DNA of 64,000 bases from positions 73,837-137,836 of the forward strand of contig NZ_CBCSIQ010000007.1 in NCBI RefSeq assembly GCF_965139615.1, read 5' to 3'. The position numbers and the translations under genes are program-made. This document shows positions 53,016 to 62,292 of this stretch, in pieces. The notes beneath the pieces are model-generated. The model made no database searches. It was not told where the DNA came from and was given only the letters and a program-made list of their open reading frames with translations. Source of the DNA: Kerstersia similis (GTDB lineage Bacteria > Pseudomonadota > Gammaproteobacteria > Burkholderiales > Burkholderiaceae_B). Every line of letters starts with the position of its first letter. The first letter of the stretch is position 1.

Positions 53016-54007
53016 GCGCCCCCCATACGCGACAAGCCGCGCAGAACAGCCAGAAAACCTGCGCCACCGGTCACGATCAGCAAGGCAGGCAATAGCGTCA
53101 GCACCATGACACCAGTCATTTTCACCGTCAGCTTGCCCACTTTTTCCTTCAGGCCCAGGCGGCGCTTTTCACGCAGGCGCTCGGCAAATTGTGTCAGCGG
53201 TTCCTGCACGGCCCCGCCATGCTTGTCCACCTGTTCGATCAAGGCGCATATGGCAGACAAGTCATCATTCTCAAAGCCCTTGGCCAGGCGCTGAAACGAT
53301 TGCTCGCGGGTACGGCCATGCGCATACTGCTCCGTGGACAGGCGCAGTTCATCGCTCAGTACCGGCATGACTTCACGAAAATCATTGACGATCACATACA
53401 AGCTTTGATCAATCGACAAGCCCACCCCCTGCAACAAGCGCAGCAAGTCCACCAGGAGCGGCAGTTCTTCCCCTGCCGCCAGCTTGCGCGCCTGCGCGCG
53501 CCGCGACAGCCACCATTTGGGCAACATCCAGCCCAAGCCGAAGCCAAAAAATACGATCAGCGCGCCTCCCAACAAAGGGTTGCCCATGACCGCAGGGGCG
53601 CCGATAAACAACCAGCCCAGCAAGGGGAGCGCGATCGCCAGCAAGGCACGGCCAAATACAAACAAGGCACGCGCACGGCCCGGATTGGCGAAGCCGCACA
53701 AGTCCACCAGTGCCTTATCCTCCGCCGCCAGCAGAGAATCGCCGAACTTGCCTTGTTCCCACCGCTCGCCCAGCGCAGCCGCTTCCTTGACCACGTTCTG
53801 CAAACGATCTTCCAGATGAGGACGCCCCCCGTCCGGTGCCTGCCCGGCATGCAAGGCCATGACGCGTTCGACTTCCTGCGCCCGCTTGCGGGCACGCAGC
53901 GCGCGCCCCGCCAGCCCCAGGCCAACGCTCAGCAGCGCCAGCGCCACCAGCATCACGGCAATGGCGAGCAGCAGATTGGGATTCACGGATTGAAGTTGTT
54001 CCAGCAC
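53012..54007 (-). CDS. tadC: TadC inner-membrane platform protein
   Basis: A 331-residue GspF-domain protein with an N-terminal helix (about 10-32), two central helices (about 115-170) and a C-terminal helix pair. The T2SS-F core E-E-L-P-L-L-V-D-L-L-R-L-L-Q-G-V-G-L-S-I-D-Q-S-L is clear. With TadB it forms the platform that the TadA ATPase acts on. The start is GTG at 54007, directly after GGAGGAAGGG; upstream in-frame codons run into tadB. Confidence 0.92.
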   Translation of the reverse strand: MLEQLQSVNPNLLLAIAVMLVALALLSVGLGLAGRALRARKRAQEVERVMALHAGQAPDGGRPHLEDRLQNVVKEAAALGERWEQGKFGDSLLAAEDKALVDLCGFANPGRARALFVFGRALLAIALPLLGWLFIGAPAVMGNPLLGGALIVFFGFGLGWMLPKWWLSRRAQARKLAAGEELPLLVDLLRLLQGVGLSIDQSLYVIVNDFREVMPVLSDELRLSTEQYAHGRTREQSFQRLAKGFENDDLSAICALIEQVDKHGGAVQEPLTQFAERLREKRRLGLKEKVGKLTVKMTGVMVLTLLPALLIVTGGAGFLAVLRGLSRMGGA

Positions 54008-54020
54008 TTTCCCTTCCTCC

Positions 54021-54950
54021 TCAGACCGATTTCGCCAGGCGATACAACCAGAACACGCCCACCGTTTGCATGACCGCCGCACCTATCAGCATCTTGAAAC
54101 CCAGCGGGTCTTGCCACATGTTCATAAACAGGTCGTTATTCATGAACAGGATGAAACCGGCCAGGGCAATCGGCAGCAAACCCAGGATCCACGCAGAGAG
54201 CCGCAACTCAGCCGACATGGCACTCATCTCCATGCGCGCCTGTTCCAGATCCCGCATGAACGCAGCGAGGCGGTCCAGCACCTGATCGCTGCGGCCGCCA
54301 AAGCGCAAGGCCACGCCGACCACCGAAGCCGCCAGATAGAACTCATGCAGATCGAACTGACGCGCCACTTGCCGCATGGCATCGTCGAGATCCTTACCGG
54401 AGCGAGACAAGGCCGCCACACGATCCAGCGCCTCGCGCAAAGGCATTTCCACATTCGCCGCCGACGACTGGAAAGCTGCGCCCATGCTGTTTCCGATGGT
54501 AATGAGCCGTACCATGCCCTCAAGGAAACCAGGTAGCTGGGCCACCATGCGCTTGCGCCGTTTTTCTATGCGCAGCCAGATGGAAAAGCTGATCAACACG
54601 CCAGACAGCAGCAGTATCCCGACCGCGGCCACGACCCCGATCAACATCCAGGCCAGCAGCGCCAGCAGCAGGGGCACACCGATCGCCAGCAGGAAAAAGC
54701 CGGGGCCGCCACGAATCCCTGCGCGCAACATCAAGCTGCCCAGATCCCCGTCGCCACGCCATTGGCGGGCCACTTCTGCGCCAGCCGGGCCTTGCGCCAG
54801 GCTGGCCACCTGACGCTGGCGCAGCGCCTGATCCACATGCGACGAGAGCTGGGCCTGCGCCTGATCCCGCGCACCGCGCTGCCACAGCCAGAGCGCTGCC
54901 GCCAGCAGCAGGAGCGCCACGCCACCGATCACCAATCCTTGCACCAGCAT
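54021..54950 (-). CDS. tadB: TadB inner-membrane platform protein
   Basis: A 309-residue protein with helices near 5-24, 85-125 and two at the C-terminus, and a T2SS-F core with Q-L-P-G-F-L-E-G-M-V-R-L-I-T-I-G-N-S-M-G-A-A-F and F-D-L-H-E-F-Y-L-A-A-S-V-V-G-V-A-L-R-F-G-G. It pairs with TadC. Its start overlaps the tadA stop by one base. Confidence 0.93.
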   Translation of the reverse strand: MLVQGLVIGGVALLLLAAALWLWQRGARDQAQAQLSSHVDQALRQRQVASLAQGPAGAEVARQWRGDGDLGSLMLRAGIRGGPGFFLLAIGVPLLLALLAWMLIGVVAAVGILLLSGVLISFSIWLRIEKRRKRMVAQLPGFLEGMVRLITIGNSMGAAFQSSAANVEMPLREALDRVAALSRSGKDLDDAMRQVARQFDLHEFYLAASVVGVALRFGGRSDQVLDRLAAFMRDLEQARMEMSAMSAELRLSAWILGLLPIALAGFILFMNNDLFMNMWQDPLGFKMLIGAAVMQTVGVFWLYRLAKSV

Positions 54951-56314
54951 CAGCGCCTCCTGCCCCAGAATCCGCCGGACGGCGGCGCATCGGCAGCAGG
55001 CATATTGGCCTGTTGCCGTTGCCGCTGCTCTTCGCGATAGCCCGACAGCTTGGCGGTATGAGGATGTATCCCCAGCCCGACCCAGCGATCCTGTTCAGCG
55101 CCATCCTGCCCCAGCACCGTCTCATGCCGGTACAGTTCTTGGGTGGCGATCACGTTATCGCCCATACCGGTGACTTCGGTAATCGACAGCACGCGCCGCT
55201 TGCCGCTGGGCAGGCGGCCAATCTGGATGATGAAATCCAGTGCCCCGGCAATCTGCCGGCGCAAGCTGTCTTCACTGCCCTGAAAGCCGGCAAACCCTGC
55301 CAGCATTTCGATCCGGTACAGGCATTCGCGCGGCGAATTGGCGTGGATCGTGGCCATGGAACCTTCATGCCCTGTATTCATGGCCTGCAACATATCTATG
55401 ACTTCCGCCCCCCGCACCTCCCCTACCACCACACGGTCAGGCCGCATCCGCAGGCTGTTGCGGATCAGGTCTCGGATGCTGACTTCGCCCTTGCCGTCAA
55501 AACCGCCCTGGCGCGCTTCCAGCCGGCCGACATGCGGGTGGTTGAGCGACAGCTCGGCGGTATCTTCTACCGTGATCACCCGTTCCTGCGGCGGAATGAA
55601 AAAGGCCAAGGCGTTCAGCAAGGAGGTTTTGCCGGAGCTGGTACCGCCGGAAATCAGGATATTGCAGCGCTGGTGCACTGCCGCCTGCAAGAGGTTATGG
55701 ATGGGCTCATCGAAGGTACCCAAAGCCTGCAGGTCGGAAGGGCGCAAGGGATCCTTGCGGAACTTGCGGATGGAGACCATCGGGCCGTCCACCGCCAAGG
55801 GTTCGATGACGACGTTGAGCCGCCCGCCGTCAGGCAAACGCGCATCCACCATCGGGCTGGACTCGTCCAGCCTGCGCCCCAAAGGCGCCAGGATTCGCCG
55901 GACGATGCGCAGCACGTGCGCATCGTCGGTGAAAGTCATGGGTTCACGTTCCAGCCGGCCGCCACGCGAGACAAAGACATTGTCACAACCGTTGATCAGA
56001 ATATCTTCCACGGCCGGATCCGCCAGCAGATCCTCCAGCGGCCCCAGACCCGCCAACTCCTTGGTCAAGGCCTCGACCATCTGGCGCAATTCGCTCTCAT
56101 TGACCGGCAAACGCTTGAGGCGCGCATAGCTGGCCAATTCCAGGTTGACGAATTCCTGGATGGCTTCGCGTGACCAGCGGCCGAATTCGGCACCCAGCTC
56201 TTCAATCCTGCCCAACAGATGCTCATAAGCACCATTCTTCAGATCCTGCAAACGCGGCATTGCCGATACATTTGTGCTCGCAGGATCGAACAGCGCATTT
56301 TTCATTGTCATCAT
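54950..56314 (-). CDS. tadA: TadA/CpaF secretion ATPase
   Basis: A 454-residue hexameric ATPase that powers Flp pilus assembly. I-L-I-N-G-C-D-N-V-F-V is in the N-terminal domain. Walker A G-G-T-S-S-G-K-T is at 223-230, the Asp-box-like D-T-A-E-L follows, Walker B R-V-V-V-G-E-V-R-G is at 294-302, and the His box G-H-E-G-S-M-A-T-I-H-A-N-S is intact. All catalytic residues are present. Its first ATG overlaps the tadZ stop (ATGA). Confidence 0.95.
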   Translation of the reverse strand: MMTMKNALFDPASTNVSAMPRLQDLKNGAYEHLLGRIEELGAEFGRWSREAIQEFVNLELASYARLKRLPVNESELRQMVEALTKELAGLGPLEDLLADPAVEDILINGCDNVFVSRGGRLEREPMTFTDDAHVLRIVRRILAPLGRRLDESSPMVDARLPDGGRLNVVIEPLAVDGPMVSIRKFRKDPLRPSDLQALGTFDEPIHNLLQAAVHQRCNILISGGTSSGKTSLLNALAFFIPPQERVITVEDTAELSLNHPHVGRLEARQGGFDGKGEVSIRDLIRNSLRMRPDRVVVGEVRGAEVIDMLQAMNTGHEGSMATIHANSPRECLYRIEMLAGFAGFQGSEDSLRRQIAGALDFIIQIGRLPSGKRRVLSITEVTGMGDNVIATQELYRHETVLGQDGAEQDRWVGLGIHPHTAKLSGYREEQRQRQQANMPAADAPPSGGFWGRRR

Positions 56315-57693
56315 GACTCTGCTCTACCCATGTTTCCCGTCCCTAGCGGCCGGGCCGTATTCTTGCCACGCATACCGGCTTTCCAGCCGGACAGGCGTTG
56401 CCAAATTCCTGCCCCTTCCTGCTGCCCCGCAGCATCCGCGGGCAATACCGCTTTGCGAAAGGCCTGCATCCAGGGATCCCTAGGCTCCGTCTCGTCGAGC
56501 AGCAAGCCTTGCCCTTGCGCCAGCATCAGCGGCGCCGTCCGCTCCGGCAGGGCACCGCGCAAACGCAAGCGGAAGCGTTTGGCGATAGGCTCGGCCTCCA
56601 GTCCGTTGCGCTCGCCATAGCGGTTCAGCAACAGGCTCATCCGTTCACTGACGGGCGCACCGCGCTGTTCCAGATCGGCCAAGAGATCGTGCAAGGCAAC
56701 CAATGCGCTCACGCCCTGGTCGGCCATCACACAAACTTCGTCCGCCAGATGCACCAGTTCGGCCAGGAAATCCAGATTGCCCAGTCCTCCGGCATCCACG
56801 ATCAGATAGCCAAACAGCTCCATCAGGCGACGCACCAAGGCCAGCGAATCCTCGGCCGACACATGGGCCATGCGTTCCGGCTTGCGCGGCAATGGCAGCA
56901 GGGCCACGCCGCGCCTGTCCAATGCCAGGGCAGAGTCCAGCAAGGTCCGGTCCAGCCGGTGCAAATTGCTGGCTGCCTCGGCAAAATCAAAGCTGCCATG
57001 CTGCCCGGCATACAACAAAGCGTCGTTGAGCGGCCAGCCCATATCGAGCAATGCCACACGCTGCTCGGTCGGCAAGCCCAGCACCTGTTCCTGCGTCAGC
57101 ACCCCTGCCTTGCCGCTGCCCCTGGCAAGGCAGGCCTCGCGCCAGAGATTCTGCTGCAGCAACCCCGCCCAGTGCACCGCGACGGTGGAACAGCCCACTC
57201 CCGGGCGGCTGCCCAGCACCAGCACCAGACGGCCGCTGCGCGGCATGACTGCCGGCGCCTGACGCACAAAACTGGCTTGCTTGAGCAAGCGTTCCGTTAC
57301 CTGCCTGAGTTCGACAGCATTGCCGGGATCCACAAAATCGCTCACGCCGGCACGCAAGGCGGCAATGGCGCACCCCGGTGCATCGACGCTGCCCAGCGCC
57401 ACGCGCGGCACACCCGGCCAGCGATTGCCGGCCAGCTGGGCCAAGGCGGCGGCAGTGCCTTCCTGCTGCGCCGCCAGAAAATCCAGGAACAACAACTGTG
57501 GCGCAGCCACAGGCGGTGCCGCCTGCACCGCCGCCTCCAGCGCTGCCGCATCGGGCGCAACTCGGCGTATGACGCCCTGGCCCGCCAACAGCCGCTCCAG
57601 TTCATGCGCCAGGCCTGCATCCGCAGAGCACAGCAGCAATGCCGGCAGCCCATCGGCAGCGTGGTCGTGTTCAGCAACACCGATCATGTTCAT
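56311..57693 (-). CDS. tadZ: TadZ/CpaE-like pilus localisation protein with degenerate P-loop
   Basis: A 460-residue protein with an N-terminal receiver-like domain (about 15-140, including L-L-F-L-D-F and G-V-S-D-F-V) and a MinD/ParA-type domain. The deviant Walker A should read K-G-G-x-G-K-T; here it is G-S-R-P-G-V-G-C-S-T (161-170), so both lysines are replaced (Arg and Cys). TadZ normally places the pilus machine at the pole. ATP binding is doubtful. The ATG at 57693 gives a normal N-terminus; an in-frame extension upstream looks non-coding. Confidence 0.88.
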   Translation of the reverse strand: MNMIGVAEHDHAADGLPALLLCSADAGLAHELERLLAGQGVIRRVAPDAAALEAAVQAAPPVAAPQLLFLDFLAAQQEGTAAALAQLAGNRWPGVPRVALGSVDAPGCAIAALRAGVSDFVDPGNAVELRQVTERLLKQASFVRQAPAVMPRSGRLVLVLGSRPGVGCSTVAVHWAGLLQQNLWREACLARGSGKAGVLTQEQVLGLPTEQRVALLDMGWPLNDALLYAGQHGSFDFAEAASNLHRLDRTLLDSALALDRRGVALLPLPRKPERMAHVSAEDSLALVRRLMELFGYLIVDAGGLGNLDFLAELVHLADEVCVMADQGVSALVALHDLLADLEQRGAPVSERMSLLLNRYGERNGLEAEPIAKRFRLRLRGALPERTAPLMLAQGQGLLLDETEPRDPWMQAFRKAVLPADAAGQQEGAGIWQRLSGWKAGMRGKNTARPLGTGNMGRAES

Positions 57694-57697
57694 TCCG

Positions 57698-59119
57698 TTA
57701 GCGCGAAAAGCCCGGCAAACCTTGGCCCGTCGCAGGCCCCAACAAGAAATAGGACCAGCCGTTGATGGCCTGGTCACTTTGCTCCCGGGTTTCGCCCGGC
57801 AGCGGCAATGCCACGCCCTTGGCAATCGGACGCACCAGACGCGGCGTGACGACGATCACCAGCTCGCGCTCCTTCTGTTCGTACTTCATATTGCGAAAGA
57901 AGGTGCCGATAATGGGCAGATCACCCAGGAATGGGAATTTATCGACATTGGCCGTGGTCTCGCGCGATACCAGGCCGCTGATCACGAAACTTTCGCCATC
58001 GGCCAGTTCCACCATGGTGTCGGCCCGGCGCGTGCGAATGGCCGGGATCAAGGAATCCCCCACGGCAATGGCATTGTTGTAATCCAGGTCACTGGCTTCC
58101 GGCGCGATCTTCAACGCGATGCGGTCAGCCGACAGCACCGTAGGGGCAACGCTCAGGCCGATGCCATAGGATTTGAACTCGACGTTCTGGGTGCCCAGGG
58201 AACCGGCAGCGGGCACGGGAATTTCCCCGCCCGCGAGAAAACTCGCGCTCTGTCCGGACAAGGCCACCAGGGTCGGCTCTGCCAGGATGCGCGCCATGCC
58301 ATTGCTTTGCAGCAGATTCAGCGATGCCCCAAAATTGCTGGCGCTGTAGAGCAAGGAGAAACCGTCGCCAATCACACCCGCACTGCCGACGTTATTGCCG
58401 CCTTGCCAGTTATTGCCGGCACGACCGCCGCGCCAGTTGATGCCCACTTCCTTGAGCACGCTGGTATTGACTTCGACCACCTTGACTTCGACTTGCACCA
58501 CCTGGTTCGGGCCGACCGTGGAGGTATCGACGATACGTTCCGGCGCTGCGCCTGCGCCCGCCACGGCGGCGGCATTGCGATGCGTCATCAGAGTATCCGA
58601 ATGCCCGCTGACGACCGCGCTGCCGCCGGAAACATCAACCTGCGCCTGTACCGGCTGCTGTCGAGTCAGCAGGCTGGCATGCACATCACTCACCACGCGC
58701 ACGGGCCAGCGTTGCGGCTGCTGCTGGCCACGGGACCAGACCTGAACTGTCGTGCGGCCCGGTTGCAGCCCCTGCACGAAAACGTCGGCGCGTTTGTTAG
58801 CCGACAGGATCTGCACATCCGCCACCGACGGGTCGTCAATCAGCACGCGCACCGGCACACCCGCCACCGGCAGCATCAGCTGGGTGCGTTCTGCCATCAC
58901 GATTTCCTGGCCCTGGGCCGCGACCGCCACCGGACGCTGCGCCTGCTGCGGGACTTGCGCCTGGGCGGCCCCAGCACCAGACAAAGCCAGCAAGGACGCC
59001 GCGGCAACCCCCCGCCAGCCACCATCCCATGCAACACGCAATGCCGCATGCAGGGAACCAACAACCCGATTGCGCGCCTGAGGCATGCGCTGCCCGGTGG
59101 CCATTTCCAATGAATTCAT
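57698..59119 (-). CDS. cpaC: Outer-membrane secretin of the Flp pilus (CpaC/RcpA)
   Basis: A 473-residue secretin with a signal peptide ending near A-A-Q-A-Q. An N-terminal pilus-assembly domain (L-M-L-P-V-A-G-V-P-V-R-V-L-I-D-D-P) is followed by the secretin core: V-Q-V-E-V-K-V-V-E-V-N, Q-S-N-G-M-A-R-I-L-A-E-P-T-L-V, F-L-A-G-G-E-I-P-V-P and P-F-L-G-D-L-P-I-I-G-T-F-F-R-N, ending in V-T-P-R-L-V-R-P. It forms the pore for the pilus. Start 59119 is chosen because upstream in-frame sequence is arginine-rich antisense of cpaB. Confidence 0.94.
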   Translation of the reverse strand: MNSLEMATGQRMPQARNRVVGSLHAALRVAWDGGWRGVAAASLLALSGAGAAQAQVPQQAQRPVAVAAQGQEIVMAERTQLMLPVAGVPVRVLIDDPSVADVQILSANKRADVFVQGLQPGRTTVQVWSRGQQQPQRWPVRVVSDVHASLLTRQQPVQAQVDVSGGSAVVSGHSDTLMTHRNAAAVAGAGAAPERIVDTSTVGPNQVVQVEVKVVEVNTSVLKEVGINWRGGRAGNNWQGGNNVGSAGVIGDGFSLLYSASNFGASLNLLQSNGMARILAEPTLVALSGQSASFLAGGEIPVPAAGSLGTQNVEFKSYGIGLSVAPTVLSADRIALKIAPEASDLDYNNAIAVGDSLIPAIRTRRADTMVELADGESFVISGLVSRETTANVDKFPFLGDLPIIGTFFRNMKYEQKERELVIVVTPRLVRPIAKGVALPLPGETREQSDQAINGWSYFLLGPATGQGLPGFSR

Positions 59120-59171
59120 CTCTGTTTTCCGCCTGTATCTGAAGGATTCATGAGCCGGGTTTGGCCCTGCC

Positions 59172-60221
59172 TCAATAACGCACCTGTTCACGCTGGCTGC
59201 CACGCACGACCTCGATGCTGCGCACCGGCGCCTGGGCGGCCTGGGCGGCGCGCACCTGCTGTTTCTTTTTCTCTTCCGGCTTTTCCACCTTTTCCGGTTC
59301 CGGGCCGGACAGCTGCAACAGGCTTTCACCCGCATAAGCACGGTTCTCGCCCTGCTTGAGCAATTCCTTTTCTTCAGGCTTGAGATCCGGGCGGCCTGCC
59401 AGCAGCAGCTGACGTTCCGGGAACAAGGCAGGATCCGGTTTGGCTTCGTCTTCGGGCGAACGCAGCACCAGCTGCAGCTTGCCGTTGCGGCTTGCCAGCA
59501 ACAATTCGTTGACCTGATCCACCGGAATGGCGAGCACAGCCGTGCGTGGCGCCGTATTGTTCACGCTATTGCGCGGTGCCCGGCCATTGCCGCCAGCACC
59601 GGAACCGGCGCTGGCACGCGGACCCTTGCCGGCTTCTTTTTCATCCGGCAGCGGTTCGCGCTGGGGCGGCCCATCAACGGAGTCGATACCGTAGGCAAGC
59701 ACGCGTTGACGGGATTGCAGCAGGCGCGACTGTGTGCCGCCGATCTCTCCGCTCTTGTTGAACGTGAGAAAAATATCGACCAGATCGCCAGGGACAATAT
59801 GCGCTGCCGGCCCAGATTGCTCGTCCACCGCCAGGGTCACGGCGCGTTCGCCTTCCTTCAGGTAGCGCGACAGGCCACGCATCAGCGCCTGGCTGGTGAC
59901 CGGCTCGCCTGGGGCCACATCAAAACGCAGCAGTTCACCGATGACTGCCTCTGGCTTATCAAACGACGCGGCAGGCTGGGCCTGCCACTGTTCGACCGTC
60001 AAATCCTCTGCGCGCAGAGGCTGGCCGGCTACCAGTTGCCGCGCGGCAACCAATACCGGATATTGCGGCGGCGGGGGAGCCTGTTCTGCTGGCGCTGCCA
60101 CGATAGGCGCGCTGACGGGGACGACCGGCGCGCTTTCACGCGACAGTTTGAAGGCGAAAAGGCCCAATATCACGGCCAGTGCAATCAGCACGACTGCCGC
60201 AATCTTGCTTAGGTTACTCAT
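59172..60221 (-). CDS. cpaB: CpaB/RcpC pilus assembly protein
   Basis: A 349-residue periplasmic protein anchored by an N-terminal helix (about 6-25). An SAF-like domain begins V-L-V-A-A-R-Q-L-V-A-G-Q-P-L-R-A-E-D-L, and the RcpC core has E-R-A-V-T-L-A-V-D-E and I-V-P-G-D-L-V-D-I-F-L-T. A Gly/Ser/Arg-rich linker and a Glu/Lys-rich C-terminal third are longer than the core needs. AGGAGCG is about nine bases before the ATG. Confidence 0.92.
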   Translation of the reverse strand: MSNLSKIAAVVLIALAVILGLFAFKLSRESAPVVPVSAPIVAAPAEQAPPPPQYPVLVAARQLVAGQPLRAEDLTVEQWQAQPAASFDKPEAVIGELLRFDVAPGEPVTSQALMRGLSRYLKEGERAVTLAVDEQSGPAAHIVPGDLVDIFLTFNKSGEIGGTQSRLLQSRQRVLAYGIDSVDGPPQREPLPDEKEAGKGPRASAGSGAGGNGRAPRNSVNNTAPRTAVLAIPVDQVNELLLASRNGKLQLVLRSPEDEAKPDPALFPERQLLLAGRPDLKPEEKELLKQGENRAYAGESLLQLSGPEPEKVEKPEEKKKQQVRAAQAAQAPVRSIEVVRGSQREQVRY

Positions 60222-60297
60222 GGGAATAACGCTCCTGAGCGATGGTTTTGTATGAATTTTTCATGGGGTTCTAGCTGAGCGCCGAATCACGCGGCGC

Positions 60298-60879
60298 TCA
60301 GCGGCGCCGTAAGCGCACCGTGGCGCTGGCATGCAAGGTTTGTGGAATCCAGCAGGAAGTCGTTTGGGAGGCTGTGCCCGCGTCTCCACACCCTTGCTGC
60401 CCGCCGAACACGCCTGCAAGACTGCTGAGCAAGCCGATCAATGGCCAATCCTTGGAGGCATAGCTCACGGAAACAATCAGACAATCCGCTCCGGCCCCCG
60501 GGCATTGAGGCGAACCGGCGCGCGCCAGGCTCAACTGGTTGCTGGCCAAGGTCCAGCCCTGCGCCGCTCGGGTGACGACTGCCTGGACATCGTTGACATA
60601 GCCGGGCGCCAGCGCACCTGCGCTTTCGTCCTCGTACGGCCACTGCTCCAGCGCCAATTCCAAGGCAGCCCTGGCCCCTTCCCCCGCCGCCTGCGACAAG
60701 CGCTGCTGCACCCAGAACAGCGAGCCGTAGGAAATGACGGCAAACAGGATCACCAGAAACACCGTGATCACCAGCGCAAACTCAATGGCTGCGACGCCAC
60801 GCTGGCGGCTGCGCCCTTTGAGCGAACCACGGGCCATGGCGTCATGCAGCGTGCGCATGCCTGTACAGTGCGGCCTCAT
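60298..60879 (-). CDS. TadE-like pseudopilin (second copy, TadF position)
   Basis: A 193-residue protein. R-Q-R-G-V-A-A-I-E-F-A-L-V-I-T-V-F-L-V-I-L-F-A is a TadE prepilin-like segment with a Glu at +5 of the expected cleavage after Gly, followed by a single helix and a periplasmic domain with Cys pairs. AGGGGG is five bases before the ATG at 60879. It directly follows the other TadE-like gene (one base between stop and start) and probably forms a minor-pilin pair with it. Confidence 0.85.
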   Translation of the reverse strand: MRPHCTGMRTLHDAMARGSLKGRSRQRGVAAIEFALVITVFLVILFAVISYGSLFWVQQRLSQAAGEGARAALELALEQWPYEDESAGALAPGYVNDVQAVVTRAAQGWTLASNQLSLARAGSPQCPGAGADCLIVSVSYASKDWPLIGLLSSLAGVFGGQQGCGDAGTASQTTSCWIPQTLHASATVRLRRR

Positions 60880-60880
60880 G

Positions 60881-61543
60881 TCAGCCCCCTGCCTTCTGGC
60901 TGTCCAGCTGCACCCGCGTGCTGGCATAGCCCGCCAGCCGCTCAGGCGCAACCAATGTGATCAGCCCCATACTCAAGTCGGGCGCCAGCGGTGATTTTTT
61001 CCAATCATAGGAAACCACGACCTCGAGCTGACTGGGTTGGAGCACTGTTGATTGCGGGCAGCTGCCATGGGCGGTGCCTGCCAGTTTTTGCAATTGCCCC
61101 GCACCGCCCGGCACCAGCCCGCAGATGGCGATATTCAACGGATCATCAGCCCCCGTGCCGCGCTCTTGCAGCCAGGCCAGCGTTTCGGCGGAATCCAGCA
61201 TGGCCAGCGCATTCTGCGCGCGCGCCTGCAGCTCGTTACCTGCCACGGCGCCCGGCCAGCGCAAGGCATAGCGTGCGACATCCTGGGCTGCCAGGTTCAG
61301 GCTCTGCTGGGTAACGTAAATCAAGCCATAAACAATGATGCCGTAGAGCACCATGAAGAAAATCACGAACGTGAATGCAAATTCCACGGCATAGGCGCCG
61401 CATTGTTTTCTTGCACCTGCCCCCGGCAAGCAGGACCTCGGGCGGCAGTCGGCGCCTGGTTCTCCCGCTGCCGCCAATGCACGCCCGGCGTACTTGCCTG
61501 AGTGACAGGACTGCCGGACTGACGACATCGAATACTGCCGCAT
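60881..61543 (-). CDS. tadE: TadE-like pseudopilin
   Basis: A 220-residue protein with a hydrophilic leader of about 48 residues, then C-G-A-Y-A-V-E-F-A-F-T-F-V-I-F-F-M-V-L-Y, the prepilin-type segment with Glu at +5, then a periplasmic domain with two Cys. Processing by the TadV peptidase is expected. The leader is unusually long and an internal start may be used. It lies 12 bases from tadV. Confidence 0.85.
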   Translation of the reverse strand: MRQYSMSSVRQSCHSGKYAGRALAAAGEPGADCRPRSCLPGAGARKQCGAYAVEFAFTFVIFFMVLYGIIVYGLIYVTQQSLNLAAQDVARYALRWPGAVAGNELQARAQNALAMLDSAETLAWLQERGTGADDPLNIAICGLVPGGAGQLQKLAGTAHGSCPQSTVLQPSQLEVVVSYDWKKSPLAPDLSMGLITLVAPERLAGYASTRVQLDSQKAGG

Positions 61544-61555
61544 GTTTAATTACCT

Positions 61556-62038
61556 TTATTCCAATAACTTCCAGATCAGCCAAATGATGGCTGTTAACGC
61601 GATATAGCCTGCATAGGGAACGCCCCGGCGTTCGATTTTCTTGCCAGGCCCTTCCTTCCTAACTTGCAATGCCTGTATTAAGGCATGCAGTCCAGCAAAC
61701 AACCCGGCCACCAATACAACTTGAGCACCTGACGCCAGCCCAACAACAAATCCTAAAATGGAAATAAACTTAACGTCTCCTGCCCCCATAATACGTTTCA
61801 TCCAGAGAGGGAAGAAAAACAGTGCCCCTAAAAAAAAGGCAGCAAATGCCGATACCAACGATGGAAAGAAGTAGAGGGTTGCAAACGCAGCCTTATCCAA
61901 ATACCAGACAACAAAAAAACCACTCTGGATAAGAAAGACAACAACCAGAACCATGTTCTTTACTTTTCTGGCATACAAATCAGAAACAACAACCAATGCC
62001 AGAAATATAAAAATAAAACCAATCCAAAGTTCAGTCAT
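61556..62038 (-). CDS. tadV: TadV/CpaA prepilin peptidase
   Basis: A 160-residue membrane aspartyl peptidase (A24 family) that cleaves Flp prepilin and TadE-like proteins. Five or six helices are visible. The two catalytic Asp residues are in V-S-D-L-Y-A-R-K-V-K-N and M-G-A-G-D-V-K-F-I. There is no N-methylase domain, as is normal for TadV. The ATG at 62038 gives the standard N-terminus. The DNA is AT-rich compared with the genes downstream. Confidence 0.93.
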   Translation of the reverse strand: MTELWIGFIFIFLALVVVSDLYARKVKNMVLVVVFLIQSGFFVVWYLDKAAFATLYFFPSLVSAFAAFFLGALFFFPLWMKRIMGAGDVKFISILGFVVGLASGAQVVLVAGLFAGLHALIQALQVRKEGPGKKIERRGVPYAGYIALTAIIWLIWKLLE

Positions 62039-62100
62039 TAGTCTTCGCCCATGTCGCGCCCACAACCCTAGTTACTAGCAAAAAAATCTTACATAGCAAC

Positions 62101-62292
62101 TTAATCCTTAGCACCCTCACCAGCCGCACCGCTAATCGCACCCGAAATGCTTTCGAAAGTCGTATCCAGCTGTTTACCCAACGCGGTCAATGCAGCAATA
62201 ATCACCACAGCAATCAACCCCGCAATCAGGCCATACTCGATAGCCGTTGCGCCATCTTCATCTTTCAGGAAACGAACGATTTGCTCTTTCAT
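62101..62292 (-). CDS. flp: Flp-family type IVb pilin
   Basis: A 63-residue major pilin. D-E-D-G-A-T-A-I-E-Y-G-L-I-A-G-L-I-A-V-V-I-I has the Flp motif: cleavage after Gly14, Glu at +5 and Tyr at +6, then the hydrophobic segment and a short Gly/Ser/Ala tail. TTGGAGC is spaced seven bases before the ATG. It is the first gene of the tad locus and likely the most strongly expressed. Confidence 0.96.
   Translation of the reverse strand: MKEQIVRFLKDEDGATAIEYGLIAGLIAVVIIAALTALGKQLDTTFESISGAISGAAGEGAKD

Noticed and set aside
57281..59113. Plus-strand open frame of 610 codons opposite tadZ and the secretin gene
   Set aside because: It crosses the boundary between two supported minus-strand genes and contains no recognisable domain.
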